From Synechococcus sp. HK01-R (lineage in GTDB: Bacteria > Cyanobacteriota > Cyanobacteriia > PCC-6307 > Cyanobiaceae), in NCBI RefSeq assembly GCF_014217855.1, contig NZ_CP059059.1:1488001-1552000 (forward strand): a stretch of DNA of 64,000 nt. The letters are read 5' to 3'. Numbering within the stretch: the first letter of the stretch is position 1; every line of letters starts with the position of its first letter. The notes under the pieces are model-generated. The model had not been told where the DNA came from. It saw nothing but the letters and a program-made list of their open reading frames with translations, and did not search any database. The translations under genes and the position numbers were made by a program. Of this stretch, positions 15,980 to 25,430 are shown one piece after another.

Positions 15980-17308
15980 TCAGAGGGCTCCGGCGGCGGT
16001 GCGATCGAGAACGCCTCCCAGGTGGGAGGTGAGATTGAGGCAGGTCACCACTGCAGGCTGGCCCGGATCGACCGGCATGTCGACCACGGTCACACCACCG
16101 TTGCCCTGTTTCACCGCCCAAATGTCCCCGGGGCTGAGGCCGAGCAGCTGGCAGAGAATGGTTTTGTTGACCGCGTCATGGGCAACCACAAGGGCGGTCT
16201 CCTCAGGCTCGAGGCTGTCGGCGATGGTGGACCAGGTGTTGACGGAGCGATCCCAAACGTTCTGGATTGTTTCCCCCTCCGGCATCTGAACCGTTTCCGG
16301 CGTGCGCTTCCACTCCTCGAGAAGAGCACCCCACTCCGCCTGGATTTCGGCTTCCAGCTTGCCCTCCCAGAGCCCATGGCCGATCTCCACCAGGCCGCGG
16401 GTCACGGTGAGGGGTACACCTGGATGGGAGCGCAGGATGCCCTCTGCGGTCTGACGGGGTCTGGACATCGAACTGCTGTAGGCCCTCTGCAGAGAGACGT
16501 CAGCAAGGAAGGCCCTGGCGGCCTCTGCCTGGGCGTGACCGTTCTGGTTGAGGGGGATGTCGATCTGTCCCTGGAAGCGACCCTCTCGGTTCCAATGGGT
16601 TTCTCCGTGGCGAACCAGGATGAGGCGGGCGCCCTTGCCCTTCGCCGGCAGGGCCTGGCCGAGGTGGGAGGTGTTGTTGAGGCATTCGATCTGCACCTGA
16701 TGGCCATCGGCCTTTGGCGTGAGGTTGAACACCGACAGGGAGGCATTGTCGATCTGAAGGCGTCGGAATCCCCGCTCCGGTTCCCCCAGGAGCACCAGGA
16801 TCAGGCAGCGCAGGATCGCGTTGTGCCCCACCACGAGAACGGTTTCGTTCCCATCCACCGGGTGCTTCTCGAGCAGTCGGGTCAGGAAGTGGCGGGCCTG
16901 CTCCATTAATTCGGGCACAGGCCGGTAGCGACTGCCGTCCTTGCGGGTGAGTTCCAGTGTTTCTGGGTGCAGGCGCCAAGCGCTGTAGGCCTCTGGATCT
17001 CTGGCAGCCCGCTCATCGGCCGTGAGACCACTCCAGGGCTCCAGGTCCACCTCCAGCAATCCCTCATCCAGCACAGGTTGGAGATCACCGCCCTTCGCGG
17101 CGAGCAGGCCTGCGGTGGTGGCTGCCGCTCGCTGGAGCGGGGAGCTGTAGACCGCATCGATCGGCACCTCCTGGAGAGCTTCGCCGGTCCGTCTCGCCTG
17201 CGCTTCCCCCTCGTTGGTGAGCTTGGACAGATCATCCCGTCCCTGGATCCGGCGTTCCACGTTGAAGCTGCTCAGGCCATGGCGAACGAGGAGAAGTCGC
17301 AGAGACAC
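15980..17308 (-). CDS. Tandem two-domain phosphoglycerate mutase-like protein
   Basis: 442 residues from a GTG at 17308, which gives VSLRLLLVRHG; the frame stays open further upstream but that part is low-complexity and antisense to the protease gene. Two complete histidine-phosphatase domains are present. The first has LLVRHG with catalytic His10 and a second His in VVGHNA. The second has LILVRHGETHWN with His234 and VVAHDAVNK. Each domain ends with a similar C-terminal motif (CLNNTSHLG and CLNLTSHLGG), so the whole unit was duplicated. It could be a cofactor-dependent mutase or a phosphatase such as a PSP- or CobC-like enzyme; sequence alone does not decide. Confidence 0.85.
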   Translation of the reverse strand: MSLRLLLVRHGLSSFNVERRIQGRDDLSKLTNEGEAQARRTGEALQEVPIDAVYSSPLQRAAATTAGLLAAKGGDLQPVLDEGLLEVDLEPWSGLTADERAARDPEAYSAWRLHPETLELTRKDGSRYRPVPELMEQARHFLTRLLEKHPVDGNETVLVVGHNAILRCLILVLLGEPERGFRRLQIDNASLSVFNLTPKADGHQVQIECLNNTSHLGQALPAKGKGARLILVRHGETHWNREGRFQGQIDIPLNQNGHAQAEAARAFLADVSLQRAYSSSMSRPRQTAEGILRSHPGVPLTVTRGLVEIGHGLWEGKLEAEIQAEWGALLEEWKRTPETVQMPEGETIQNVWDRSVNTWSTIADSLEPEETALVVAHDAVNKTILCQLLGLSPGDIWAVKQGNGGVTVVDMPVDPGQPAVVTCLNLTSHLGGVLDRTAAGAL

Positions 17309-17348
17309 CGGATCAGGGGCGAAGGCGCGGCCATCGTATGGGCGGCCG

Positions 17349-18749
17349 GTGAGAATCAGTGCCAGTCGCCGCCGGCCGTTGACCACGCCCCCGCTCGGAC
17401 GCACCACTCCCGTCAAGGGATTCCTGGCCGTTCTCTCTCTGCTTTTGGCAGTGACCGTGTGGGTGGTGGGCCTGTTGGATAGTCTCAGTCGCCCCTCAGT
17501 GGCGCCGGCCCTGTCCCTCCAGCAGCAGGAGATGGCTTTGCTGGCCGGATCCGCCTTGCCGGATCCGCTGCGCTCCCTCTTGGTCGGCAGCGATCCGGCG
17601 GCCACCCTTCGGGATGCTCTAAGAGAGATCCCTCTCGATCGACTGGACGATCGGCAGCGTCTTTTGCTGGCGTCCCTTGAGGCTGACTCAGACAAACGGC
17701 GACTTGTGCTGGCACCACCGCTCGGCAGTCCTGACCTGCAACCACTGCAGCGGGCTCTGGTGGATGACACGCAGTCCGCACAGTTGTCGGTGTCGGAGCG
17801 AGATCTCCTTGCGGACCCCAAGGCCGATCCACTCCTGCGGGAGTTGAGTTGTCTGGCGCTTGGTGGCACCACCGTTGATTGTCGGCAGCAGGCCATCGCC
17901 AGGGCCGTCGCCCGTCGTCTGGTCCTAGCGGAATTGCTGCCCTTGCTCGCTCTGGTGCTTGGTGCCGGCCTGCTGCTGCGTCATCTGTGGCTGCTCTGGC
18001 GGGGGGGGATCAACCCTTGGCCAATGCTCACGGCTCCGCCTCTGACGCTCGTTGACATGGTGCTCCTGGTGGCGGGTGGTTTCGTCGTGCTCGGGGAGGT
18101 GCTTCTGCCCCTGGTGGTGAGTCCGGTGACGGCGGCGCTGTCGCGGGGGTTGGCTCCTCCCCTCAGTCAGGCGGTGTCGGTGCTGTTGGGTTACGCCGCC
18201 CTGGCCCTGCCTCCTTTGGTGATCATCCGCCAGCAGCTCAAGGGTGTGGACCCGGCCACGAGGCCGGAGTTTGGTTGGCTGCAGTGGCGCCTCCGTCCTG
18301 CGGGGACGTCCGTGATCCAGGGGGGACGGGCCTGGCTCATGGTGATGCCACCGGTGGTGTTCACGGGTTGGCTGATGGGGCGTCTTCTCGGCGATCAGGG
18401 GGGCAGCAATCCCCTGCTCGAACTTGTGCTGCGCAGCCAGGATCCGCTTGCGCTGATCTTGCTGGCCACCACGGCCATCGTGCTGGCTCCGCTGTTTGAG
18501 GAGACCGTCTTCCGGGGGGTGCTGCTGCCGGTGCTTGTGCGTTATCTCGGCCGCGGCTGGGGTGTGTTTCTCAGCGGTCTTGTTTTTGCAGTTGCGCATC
18601 TGAGCATCGGGGAGTTGCCACCATTGCTCGTACTTGGTCTGGGGTTGGCGTTGCTGCGTCTCAGCAGCGGTCGTCTGTTGCCCTGTGTGGTCATGCACGC
18701 CTTCTGGAACGGCGCCACTTTCCTCAATCTGATCCTGCTGGGTGGCTAG
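17349..18749 (+). CDS. CPBP-family intramembrane metalloprotease
   Basis: 466 residues from a GTG at 17349, 40 bases from the divergent mutase start; longer readings from 17214 are antisense to that gene. An N-terminal membrane anchor (residues ~24-44) is followed by a soluble region of about 150 residues and then six or more hydrophobic helices. The CPBP/CAAX-protease motifs are EETVFRG (Glu384, Glu385, Arg389), FAVAHLS (His417) and HAFWNGATF (His450, Asn454). Cyanobacteria carry several such proteases with unknown substrates; the plant homologues are chloroplast proteins. Confidence 0.9.
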   Translation: MRISASRRRPLTTPPLGRTTPVKGFLAVLSLLLAVTVWVVGLLDSLSRPSVAPALSLQQQEMALLAGSALPDPLRSLLVGSDPAATLRDALREIPLDRLDDRQRLLLASLEADSDKRRLVLAPPLGSPDLQPLQRALVDDTQSAQLSVSERDLLADPKADPLLRELSCLALGGTTVDCRQQAIARAVARRLVLAELLPLLALVLGAGLLLRHLWLLWRGGINPWPMLTAPPLTLVDMVLLVAGGFVVLGEVLLPLVVSPVTAALSRGLAPPLSQAVSVLLGYAALALPPLVIIRQQLKGVDPATRPEFGWLQWRLRPAGTSVIQGGRAWLMVMPPVVFTGWLMGRLLGDQGGSNPLLELVLRSQDPLALILLATTAIVLAPLFEETVFRGVLLPVLVRYLGRGWGVFLSGLVFAVAHLSIGELPPLLVLGLGLALLRLSSGRLLPCVVMHAFWNGATFLNLILLGG

Positions 18750-18915
18750 CCCAAAGGCCCTGTGATGATCCGGTGTCTGCCGCTTGCAGCAGCCTGTCTC
18801 AGGTGGTTCACTGGCGCATTGGTTGGCAGCTGCCGTGACCGCCGTTCCCCAGCCCAGAGAGACTGCCCATGAGCGCAGTCGCGCTAACGCGGCGCTTGAG
18901 CTGATTCAGGGCTCT

Positions 18916-19287
18916 ATGTCAGCCCAGAAGGTGGCCCGGCGTTCCCCCTTGCTGGCTAGTTGTCATCGTGCAGCTGATGGGGGCTTGCTCGGCGTGTTCC
19001 TGGCTGTGGTCGTGCTGAGTGGCCTCACCCTTCATTGGCAGCACCGCTGGACCATGGCGTTCCGCCAGCTGGAAGTCACCCGCTCCCTGTCCCATCGCTT
19101 GACGGAATCCACGGCGATGCTTGAGCAACATCTTCTCGAAAAAGCGCGACTTCCCCGCACCTTGGTTCCCACCAAGGCATCGGATCTTGTCTATCTAGAG
19201 CGGCCCGCTGCTGCGAGTCAGCCACCGCTGAATCATCTGGCGATGATCGGTGCCTGGATGGACGGGCCCATCCATCAGGGGTACTGA
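18916..19287 (+). CDS. FtsL-like bitopic membrane protein upstream of ftsI
   Basis: 123 residues from the ATG at 18916. A short cytoplasmic basic segment (MSAQKVARRS) is followed by one transmembrane helix (residues ~22-39, GGLLGVFLAVVVLSGLTL) and a helical periplasmic segment with coiled-coil spacing (AFRQLEVTRSLSHRLTESTAMLEQHLL, 48-74, given here as a description of the helix). The tail is proline-rich. Size, topology and position four bases before ftsI match FtsL, which bridges FtsB/FtsQ and FtsI in the divisome. FtsL evolves fast and is seldom recognised by similarity, so the call rests on architecture and neighbourhood. Confidence 0.6.
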   Translation: MSAQKVARRSPLLASCHRAADGGLLGVFLAVVVLSGLTLHWQHRWTMAFRQLEVTRSLSHRLTESTAMLEQHLLEKARLPRTLVPTKASDLVYLERPAAASQPPLNHLAMIGAWMDGPIHQGY

Positions 19288-19291
19288 GCTG

Positions 19292-21088
19292 ATGCCGAAG
19301 GCGATGGATGAGAGGACGCGCAGGCCGGCGCGTCCCCGCCAGCGGGTGATTCACCTTGAACCGGTTCCCGCAGGTCGGATCCGCATTGTCTATGCGTTGC
19401 TTTGCCTGGGATTGATCGGTCTGGCCGGGCGGATGGCCTGGTTGCAGGTGGTGCAGTCACAGGACCTTGAGGCTCGGGCGCGTTCCTTGCAGACCCAGCG
19501 CACCGATCCGCTCGGAACCCGGCGTCCAATCGTCGATCGTTCCGGTCGTCTTGTCGCTCTTGATGAGGAGCGCTTTCGCCTTTGGGCTCATCCCCGCTAT
19601 TTCAATTTCCCCGGTGATGCCCCCCAGCGGGTGCGCCCGCCCCTTGAGGTGGCCCGTCGCCTCTCCGGCCTACTGGCGGTGCCGATGGCTGAACTCGTCA
19701 AGCGAATCGGTGATCGTCCCTCGGGGATTCGTCTCGCCGAGGGCATTGATCCTGAAACCGCATCCGAGATCCGGCGGCTTGGCATTAGTGGTCTTGATCT
19801 TGAGGCCTACCCCTATCGCGTTTATCCGCAGGGTGACCTTTTCGCCAATGTGGTGGGCTTTCTCAATCTGGAGCGGGTTCCACAGGCTGGTCTGGAGCAG
19901 AGCCGGGATGAAGACCTGCGCCGTCATGAGCAGTCCCGAAGCCTGAGGCGCGGTGCTGACGGCACGCCCCTGCCCGACAGCCTCAGCCCCGGGGTCTTCT
20001 TTGGAGATGATCTGCGCTTGCAGCTCACCCTCGATGCTCGACTGCAGGAGCTGGCTGCCAAGGCACTGACGGCTCAGGTCAAGAAATGGAAGGCCCGCAA
20101 GGGTGTTGCGATCGTGATGGATGTGCGCAACGGCGAGCTGCTTGCCCTTGCCTCCACCCCCACCTACAACCCCAATCGCTACTGGTCCTTCCCTGCGGCA
20201 CGGTTCCGGGAATGGTCTGTGCAGGATCTCTATGAACCTGGCTCCACCTTCAAGCCCATCAATCTTGCGATCGCTCTTCAGGAGGGGGTGATCCAAGCCA
20301 ACGGTCGAGTGAATGACACCGGTCAGCTTCAGATCGGTGGCTGGCCGATCTTCAACCATGACCGCCAGGGCAATGGCGTGATTGATTTTCCCACCGTGCT
20401 TCAGGTGTCAAGCAATGTCGGCATGGTGCAAGCCATGCGCAATCTCAATCCGTCCGTTTATTGGGATTGGCTTTACCGACTCGGTATCGAGACCCGTCCG
20501 GATACGGATCTCCCTGGTGCCCAGGCTGGCCAGTTGAAAGCGAAGGAGCTCTTCACAACCCAGCCGATTGAGCCTGCTACAGCCGCATTCGGCCAAGGAT
20601 TCGCTCTCACGCCGTTGAAGCTCACTCAGCTCCATGCCCTGCTTGCCAATGGTGGTCGTCTGGTCAGTCCCCACATCACGCGTGGTCTTCGCGCCGGTGA
20701 TGCCCTCACCAGCTCGGGCCGTTCGTCTGGTCAGCAGTTGCTCCGCCCTGAGGTCACCCGCACCGTGATGGCCTGGATGGAGTCGGTGGTGGATAAGGGC
20801 AGCGGCAAGGGAGCCAAAACCCCCGGCTACCGGATCGGTGGCAAAACCGGAACGGCTCAAAAAGCCCACAACGGTGTGTACATCCCTGGGGCCCGGATCT
20901 GCAGTTTCGTGGCCACCCTTCCCGTCAACGATCCCCGCTTCGTGGTGGTGGTGGTGGTGGATGAACCTCAGGGAGACAACGCCTATGGATCCACCGTTGC
21001 CGTGCCTGTGGCCAAGCAGATCATTGATGGCTTGCTGGTGTTGGAACAGATTCCGCCCCAGGTCGCGGTCAACGCAGCACCCGGGTAG
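19292..21088 (+). CDS. ftsI: Penicillin-binding protein 3-type peptidoglycan transpeptidase
   Basis: 598 residues from the ATG at 19292. It is a class B PBP that cross-links septal peptidoglycan. A short basic cytoplasmic N-terminus precedes a transmembrane helix ([21 protein letters not shown] near residues 32-52) and the PBP dimerisation domain ([16 protein letters not shown]). The transpeptidase domain has the nucleophile box [10 protein letters not shown] (SxxK), the SSN triad in [10 protein letters not shown] and the KTGTAQ box. It is preceded after four bases by the FtsL-like gene, so the two probably form a division operon. There is no PASTA domain. Confidence 0.95.
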   Translation: MPKAMDERTRRPARPRQRVIHLEPVPAGRIRIVYALLCLGLIGLAGRMAWLQVVQSQDLEARARSLQTQRTDPLGTRRPIVDRSGRLVALDEERFRLWAHPRYFNFPGDAPQRVRPPLEVARRLSGLLAVPMAELVKRIGDRPSGIRLAEGIDPETASEIRRLGISGLDLEAYPYRVYPQGDLFANVVGFLNLERVPQAGLEQSRDEDLRRHEQSRSLRRGADGTPLPDSLSPGVFFGDDLRLQLTLDARLQELAAKALTAQVKKWKARKGVAIVMDVRNGELLALASTPTYNPNRYWSFPAARFREWSVQDLYEPGSTFKPINLAIALQEGVIQANGRVNDTGQLQIGGWPIFNHDRQGNGVIDFPTVLQVSSNVGMVQAMRNLNPSVYWDWLYRLGIETRPDTDLPGAQAGQLKAKELFTTQPIEPATAAFGQGFALTPLKLTQLHALLANGGRLVSPHITRGLRAGDALTSSGRSSGQQLLRPEVTRTVMAWMESVVDKGSGKGAKTPGYRIGGKTGTAQKAHNGVYIPGARICSFVATLPVNDPRFVVVVVVDEPQGDNAYGSTVAVPVAKQIIDGLLVLEQIPPQVAVNAAPG

Positions 21089-21152
21089 CGCAGAGGGCTG
21101 TCAGTTCGAAAACCGCCGCTACGTTACGGGCATTGAGCCTGTTCTTTGCCCC

Positions 21153-22325
21153 ATGGCTTCACTTCTCGAGCAGCTGTCCGCCATGACCGTTGTCGTGGCC
21201 GACACCGGTGATCTCGAGGCGATCCGTCGGTTCACCCCTCGGGATGCCACCACCAATCCGTCCCTGATCCTGGCAGCGGCACAGATTCCCGCTTACCAGA
21301 GCCTCATTGATGAGGCCTTGCGCTGCTCACGCAAGCTGATCGGCGAGAACGCACCCGTGGAGGATGTGGTGCATGAGGCCCTCGATGAGATCAGCGTGAT
21401 CTTCGGTAAGGAGATCCTCAAGATCGTGCCCGGCCGGGTGTCGACTGAGGTTGATGCCCGCCTCAGCTTCGATACTGAGGCCACCATTGCCAAGGGTCGC
21501 AAGCTGATTCGGCTCTACAACGATGCTGGGATCAGCCATGATCGCGTCCTGATCAAAATCGCCTCCACCTGGGAGGGGATTAAGGCCGCAGAAGTGCTGG
21601 AAAAAGAGGGCATTCATTGCAATCTCACCCTGCTGTTCGGTTTCGGTCAGGCCGTGGCCTGTGCCGAGGCAGGTGTCACCCTGATCTCCCCCTTTGTCGG
21701 GCGCATTCTCGACTGGTACAAGGCCGATACCGGCCGCGACTTCTATCCCGGTCCTGAGGATCCGGGCGTGCTGTCGGTGACGCGAATCTTTAACTACTTC
21801 AAGACCTACGGCTACAAAACCGAAGTCATGGGTGCGAGTTTCCGCAACATCGATGAGATTGTCGAATTGGCTGGTTGCGATCTGCTCACCATCTCACCCA
21901 AGCTTCTTGATCAGCTGCGTGAGAGTGATGCCTTACTCACCCGCAAGCTTGATGGCTCCAATCCGGTGAGCAGCGAAGAGCAGATCCATGTGGATCGTGA
22001 TCGCTTTGATGAACTGATGCATGCCGATCGCATGGCGACTGACAAGCTCGGTGAGGGCATCAAGGGCTTCAGCAAGGCCATCGAGACCCTCGAGCAGCAG
22101 CTGGCGCATCGTCTGGCCGAACTGGAGGGGGGAGCGGCATTTCGTCATGCCGTTCAGGAGATCTTCATGCTCAATGACATGAATGGCGACGGTTCGATCA
22201 CTCGTGACGAGTGGCTCGGTAGTGATGCCGTTTTCGATGCCCTCGATCAGGACCATGACGGTCGCCTCACTCCCGAGGACGTGCGTCAGGGCTTCGGGGC
22301 CGCACTGACCCTGGCCACCGCCTGA
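21153..22325 (+). CDS. tal: Transaldolase with C-terminal EF-hand pair
   Basis: 390 residues from the ATG at 21153. Residues 1-~315 are a TalA/TalB-type transaldolase of the pentose phosphate pathway, with [11 protein letters not shown] near residue 28, the Schiff-base lysine Lys135 in [12 protein letters not shown] and the family's later NCNLTLLF-like stretch ([13 protein letters not shown]). Residues ~330-385 form an extra domain with two EF-hand loops: [12 protein letters not shown] (342-353), canonical, and [12 protein letters not shown] (365-376), with Asp at position 12. This implies calcium (or Mg/Mn) binding. The cyclic-nucleotide-binding gene starts one base after its stop. Confidence 0.95.
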   Translation: MASLLEQLSAMTVVVADTGDLEAIRRFTPRDATTNPSLILAAAQIPAYQSLIDEALRCSRKLIGENAPVEDVVHEALDEISVIFGKEILKIVPGRVSTEVDARLSFDTEATIAKGRKLIRLYNDAGISHDRVLIKIASTWEGIKAAEVLEKEGIHCNLTLLFGFGQAVACAEAGVTLISPFVGRILDWYKADTGRDFYPGPEDPGVLSVTRIFNYFKTYGYKTEVMGASFRNIDEIVELAGCDLLTISPKLLDQLRESDALLTRKLDGSNPVSSEEQIHVDRDRFDELMHADRMATDKLGEGIKGFSKAIETLEQQLAHRLAELEGGAAFRHAVQEIFMLNDMNGDGSITRDEWLGSDAVFDALDQDHDGRLTPEDVRQGFGAALTLATA

Positions 22326-22326
22326 G

Positions 22327-22713
22327 ATGAACGCTCTCGATACGATGCGAGCCCTTGCCGCCAAGGGTGAATCTCGCAGCTGCAACGCCGGGGATGTGAT
22401 CTTTGCGGCCGGTGATTCGGGCACATCAATGTTTGGTGTGCTCGAGGGATCGGTCCGGCTGAATTGGCACACCGATGCCGGCACAGAGGGCTACGAGCTG
22501 ATCGAAGCGGGCCATGTGTTCGGTGCTGGTGCTCTCGTGATGAGCGACCACCGACGGCTCGGCACCGCCATCGCCGTGACGCCCTGTCGGCTTCTTGAGA
22601 TGAACCGGGAGAAGTTCCTGTTCGCTGTGCAGGAGGCTCCGATGTTTGCGATCGAGTTGCTCGCTTCCGTCGATGAACGGCTGCGTGATCTCAAGCTCAA
22701 GGGCCAGGCCTGA
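22327..22713 (+). CDS. Stand-alone cyclic-nucleotide-binding domain protein
   Basis: 128 residues from the ATG at 22327, one base after tal. It is a cNMP-binding (CRP-like) beta-roll: CNAGDVIFAAGDSGTSMFGVLEGSVRLNW near residues 19-47, then EAGHVFGAGALV and a C-terminal helix. There is no helix-turn-helix, so it is not itself a transcription factor. The phosphate-binding cassette (GAGALVMSDHRRLGTAIA) lacks a clear GELAL..PRAA match, so nucleotide binding is uncertain. Tight spacing implies co-translation with the EF-hand transaldolase. Confidence 0.85.
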   Translation: MNALDTMRALAAKGESRSCNAGDVIFAAGDSGTSMFGVLEGSVRLNWHTDAGTEGYELIEAGHVFGAGALVMSDHRRLGTAIAVTPCRLLEMNREKFLFAVQEAPMFAIELLASVDERLRDLKLKGQA

Positions 22714-22728
22714 AGGTGGGAAGCCGCT

Positions 22729-22746
22729 GAACAGAGCGCTCTGTTC
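22729..22746. promoter_or_regulatory. 18-bp perfect palindrome upstream of the photolyase gene
   Basis: GAACAGAGCGCTCTGTTC is a perfect inverted repeat without a loop, 29 bases before the photolyase ATG and 15 bases after the previous stop. The symmetry suits a dimeric regulator. The half-sites GAAC...GTTC recall SOS-type boxes, but the spacing does not match a LexA box I can name. A tight hairpin acting in the RNA is the alternative. Confidence 0.4.
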
Positions 22747-22775
22747 CTAGGGTCATTTCCGGTGCTTTAAGGCTG

Positions 22776-24275
22776 ATGCCGGATCACGACCGGCCCCTCC
22801 AGCTGGTCTGGTTCAAGCGTGATCTCCGCACGGTTGATCACTGGCCCCTGTTTGAGGCTTTGCAGCAGGGGCCAGTGCTTCCCCTCTACATCGTTGAGCC
22901 TGAGTTTTGGCGTCAGCCCGATGCTTCCGCCAGGCAGTGGGCCTTTTGCGCTGAAGCGCTTGCAGATCTGCGCCAGAGACTCGAGCAGCTCGGGCAACCG
23001 CTTGTGGTGCGTGTGGGGGATGCGATCTCTGTGCTTGAGCGGGCTCGGCAGCGCTTGGGTATGGCGGCTCTCTGGAGCCATGAGGAAACAGGCCATGCGC
23101 TGAGCTACGCCCGCGATCGGCGGGTGGCGGCCTGGGCTCGGGAGCATGGCATTCCCTGGAGGGAGATTCCCCAGTTCGGGGTGATCAGGGGGTTGCGACG
23201 GCGGCAGGGGTGGGCACAGCACTGGGAGACACGGATGAGGGCCGAGCTCGCTCCTGAGCCGCAGTCTCTGCTCCGGCTCGATGGCCTGGCCCCTGGAGCG
23301 ATCCCCACATCCGCCGATCTGCAGCTGCGCTCCGATCCCTGTCCCCATCGTCAGATCGGCGGTCGTCGTGAAGGACAACAGACCCTGGACACATTCCTGC
23401 GTCGTCGTGTGAACCGCTACGCCGGTGGCATCTCCAGCCCGCTCACCGCGTTCGAGGTCTGTTCCAGGCTTTCGCCCTATCTCACCTGGGGCTGTCTGTC
23501 CCTGCGGGAAGTGGTCCAGGCCAGTGCGCCGATTCAGGGACGTGGTGGACGTCAGTTCCGCTCCCGCCTGCACTGGCATTGTCATTTCATCCAGAAGCTC
23601 GAAAGCGAGCCTGCGATCGAATTTCAAGACTTCCACCCCTTCATGCGCGGCATCCGTCCGTCGCACCCCGAGCGCTTGCAGGCCTGGGCGGAGGGGCGCA
23701 CCGGTCTGCCGTTCGTGGATGCCTGCATGCGTGCGCTGATCGCCCATGGCTGGCTCAACTTCCGGATGCGGGCGATGTTGATGTCAGTGGCGAGTTACCA
23801 CCTCTGGCTTCCGTGGCGAGAGAGCGGTCTGCATCTGGCCCGGTTGTTCGTGGACTACGAGCCTGGGATCCATTGGAGTCAGTGCCAGATGCAGTCGGGC
23901 AGCACCTCAATCAACACGATTCGCATCTACAACCCGATCAAGCAGGGGCTCGACCATGACCCGCACGGGGTGTTCATCCGTCGCTGGTGTCCAGAGCTGG
24001 CAGGAGTTCCTGATGTGGTGCTGCACGAACCCTGGCGGGGTCACCCTGACCATCCACGGCCGATCGTCGATCCAAAGGTTGCGGCCCGGGAGGCGCGCGA
24101 TCGCATCTGGGAGATTCGGCGCGCCTCCGGTTTCGATCAGCTTGCTGATGCAATCCAGGAGCGCCATGGATCGCGGCGTGCGGGGCTTCGGCCCTTGGGC
24201 AAACGTCGATCACGCCGGACCCTGGAGGGGGCAGGCGCTCAGCAGCTGACCCTGGATCTGGGGGCAGAGATTTAA
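22776..24275 (+). CDS. Photolyase/cryptochrome-family FAD protein
   Basis: 499 residues. The N-terminal Rossmann antenna domain starts LVWFKRDLRTVDHWPLFEAL. The FAD-binding C-terminal domain has TGLPFVDACMRALIAHGWLNFRMR near residues 309-332, DYEPGIHWSQCQMQSG and the NTIRIYNPIKQG stretch, all diagnostic of the family. DNA repair of UV dimers by blue light is expected, but assignment to CPD photolyase, (6-4) photolyase or cryptochrome needs phylogeny. The short basic C-terminus has no long cryptochrome tail. Its stop overlaps that of the convergent reductase gene. Confidence 0.88.
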   Translation: MPDHDRPLQLVWFKRDLRTVDHWPLFEALQQGPVLPLYIVEPEFWRQPDASARQWAFCAEALADLRQRLEQLGQPLVVRVGDAISVLERARQRLGMAALWSHEETGHALSYARDRRVAAWAREHGIPWREIPQFGVIRGLRRRQGWAQHWETRMRAELAPEPQSLLRLDGLAPGAIPTSADLQLRSDPCPHRQIGGRREGQQTLDTFLRRRVNRYAGGISSPLTAFEVCSRLSPYLTWGCLSLREVVQASAPIQGRGGRQFRSRLHWHCHFIQKLESEPAIEFQDFHPFMRGIRPSHPERLQAWAEGRTGLPFVDACMRALIAHGWLNFRMRAMLMSVASYHLWLPWRESGLHLARLFVDYEPGIHWSQCQMQSGSTSINTIRIYNPIKQGLDHDPHGVFIRRWCPELAGVPDVVLHEPWRGHPDHPRPIVDPKVAAREARDRIWEIRRASGFDQLADAIQERHGSRRAGLRPLGKRRSRRTLEGAGAQQLTLDLGAEI

Positions 24276-25420
24276 CCGCGCTGCAGCATCAGACGGCGGA
24301 TCACCCGTTGGGCAATGTCGCCGTAGCCCATCTCGCCGGAGAGAATCTGGGCAATGCGCTGGGGAGCGGTTGGCCGCTTGATTCCCAGCTGGTAGCCCAC
24401 CTTCGGAAAGCGGTAAAAGACCTGAGCAATCCGGCGACCCCAGGCCATGGAGTCTCCCCAGCGTCGCCGCATGCCGGCGCTGTAGCCGCTGAGATCGCGG
24501 TTCTCGCCTCGGAGCCAACCATCCAGATGGGTCGCCGCTTCACACCCGCTCATCAGCGCGGGCCGCAACCCCTCCGCCAGGAAGGGATCACAGAGAGAGG
24601 CCGCATCACCCACCGCCAGGATGGCCTCGCCGTGGAGGCGCTGATGGCCATTCCAGACCCGCAAGGAAGCCTGTTGGCGTAGCCCCGCATCCGCAGCGAA
24701 ACCCAGATCCGGAAGCAGTTGCTTCAGGATCGCCTCGCTGTCGGTGTCCTGACGACCGATGAAGGTGCCGACCCCCACATTGACCCCATCACCGATCGGA
24801 AAAGCCCAGGCGAAGCCGTGGTGCACCAGGCCAAATTCGAACCGGGCCGAACCGGGTTGCAGCGCTCCGCGACCCTGAAGGCGCACAGAGGTGGTGCGTG
24901 CTGTGTGAAGGCTGGAGGGGCCCAGGCCGAAACGCGCCGGCCAGGGGGAGTTCGAACCATCGGCAATCACCACGGCTCGGCCGACACATTCCTGGCCGTC
25001 GTCACTGCGGACCAGCCAACGCTCATTCTTCCGCTCCAGGTCCTTCACCGACCAGCCCTGCAGAAGTTCAGCCCCCTGCGCTTGGGCCTGCTCCAGGAGA
25101 AGCTGATCGAGTCGTTCGCGGCGCACAATCCAGAACGGTGCCGAGCCAGGAAGGTTCGCCACCACAGGATCCTCCAGGCACCAACTGAAATCGACCCTGT
25201 TGATCACCTCCTCCACCGCCGGGGTGAGTGGGAAGGGGAACCATTGCTGCACGGATGCCGCCATGCCCCCGCCACAGGGTTTGACCCTGGGCGAGGGATC
25301 CCGTTCAAGAACGACCACCCGGTGTCCCGCGCTGGCCAGATGGAAGGCCGCAGCACCCCCGGCTGCACCACCCCCCACGATCAGCACATCGGCATCGCTA
25401 CACCATGCAGAACCGGTCAC
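24272..25420 (-). CDS. Geranylgeranyl reductase-family flavoprotein
   Basis: 382 residues. The N-terminal FAD-binding Rossmann motif is VLIVGGGAAGGAAAFHLASAGHRVVVLERD (residues 12-40), followed by the family's PRVKPCGGGM box. A second FAD contact is GDAASLCDPFLAEGLRPALMSG near 279-300. The family includes ChlP, which reduces the geranylgeranyl tail of chlorophyll and tocopherol precursors, but this shorter protein seems a paralogue, so its substrate is open. It is the last gene of a minus-strand run after frr and pyrH, starting 10 bases downstream of frr. Confidence 0.85.
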   Translation of the reverse strand: MTGSAWCSDADVLIVGGGAAGGAAAFHLASAGHRVVVLERDPSPRVKPCGGGMAASVQQWFPFPLTPAVEEVINRVDFSWCLEDPVVANLPGSAPFWIVRRERLDQLLLEQAQAQGAELLQGWSVKDLERKNERWLVRSDDGQECVGRAVVIADGSNSPWPARFGLGPSSLHTARTTSVRLQGRGALQPGSARFEFGLVHHGFAWAFPIGDGVNVGVGTFIGRQDTDSEAILKQLLPDLGFAADAGLRQQASLRVWNGHQRLHGEAILAVGDAASLCDPFLAEGLRPALMSGCEAATHLDGWLRGENRDLSGYSAGMRRRWGDSMAWGRRIAQVFYRFPKVGYQLGIKRPTAPQRIAQILSGEMGYGDIAQRVIRRLMLQRG

Positions 25421-25430
25421 AGGTGTCTGC

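Noticed and set aside
17309-17896. N-terminal extension of the tandem mutase protein
   Set aside because: The upstream frame is Ser/Arg-rich and antisense to the protease gene; the GTG at 17308 gives the normal RHG start.
22767-23747. 326-residue minus-strand open frame
   Set aside because: Antisense to the photolyase gene, which has clear FAD-binding motifs.
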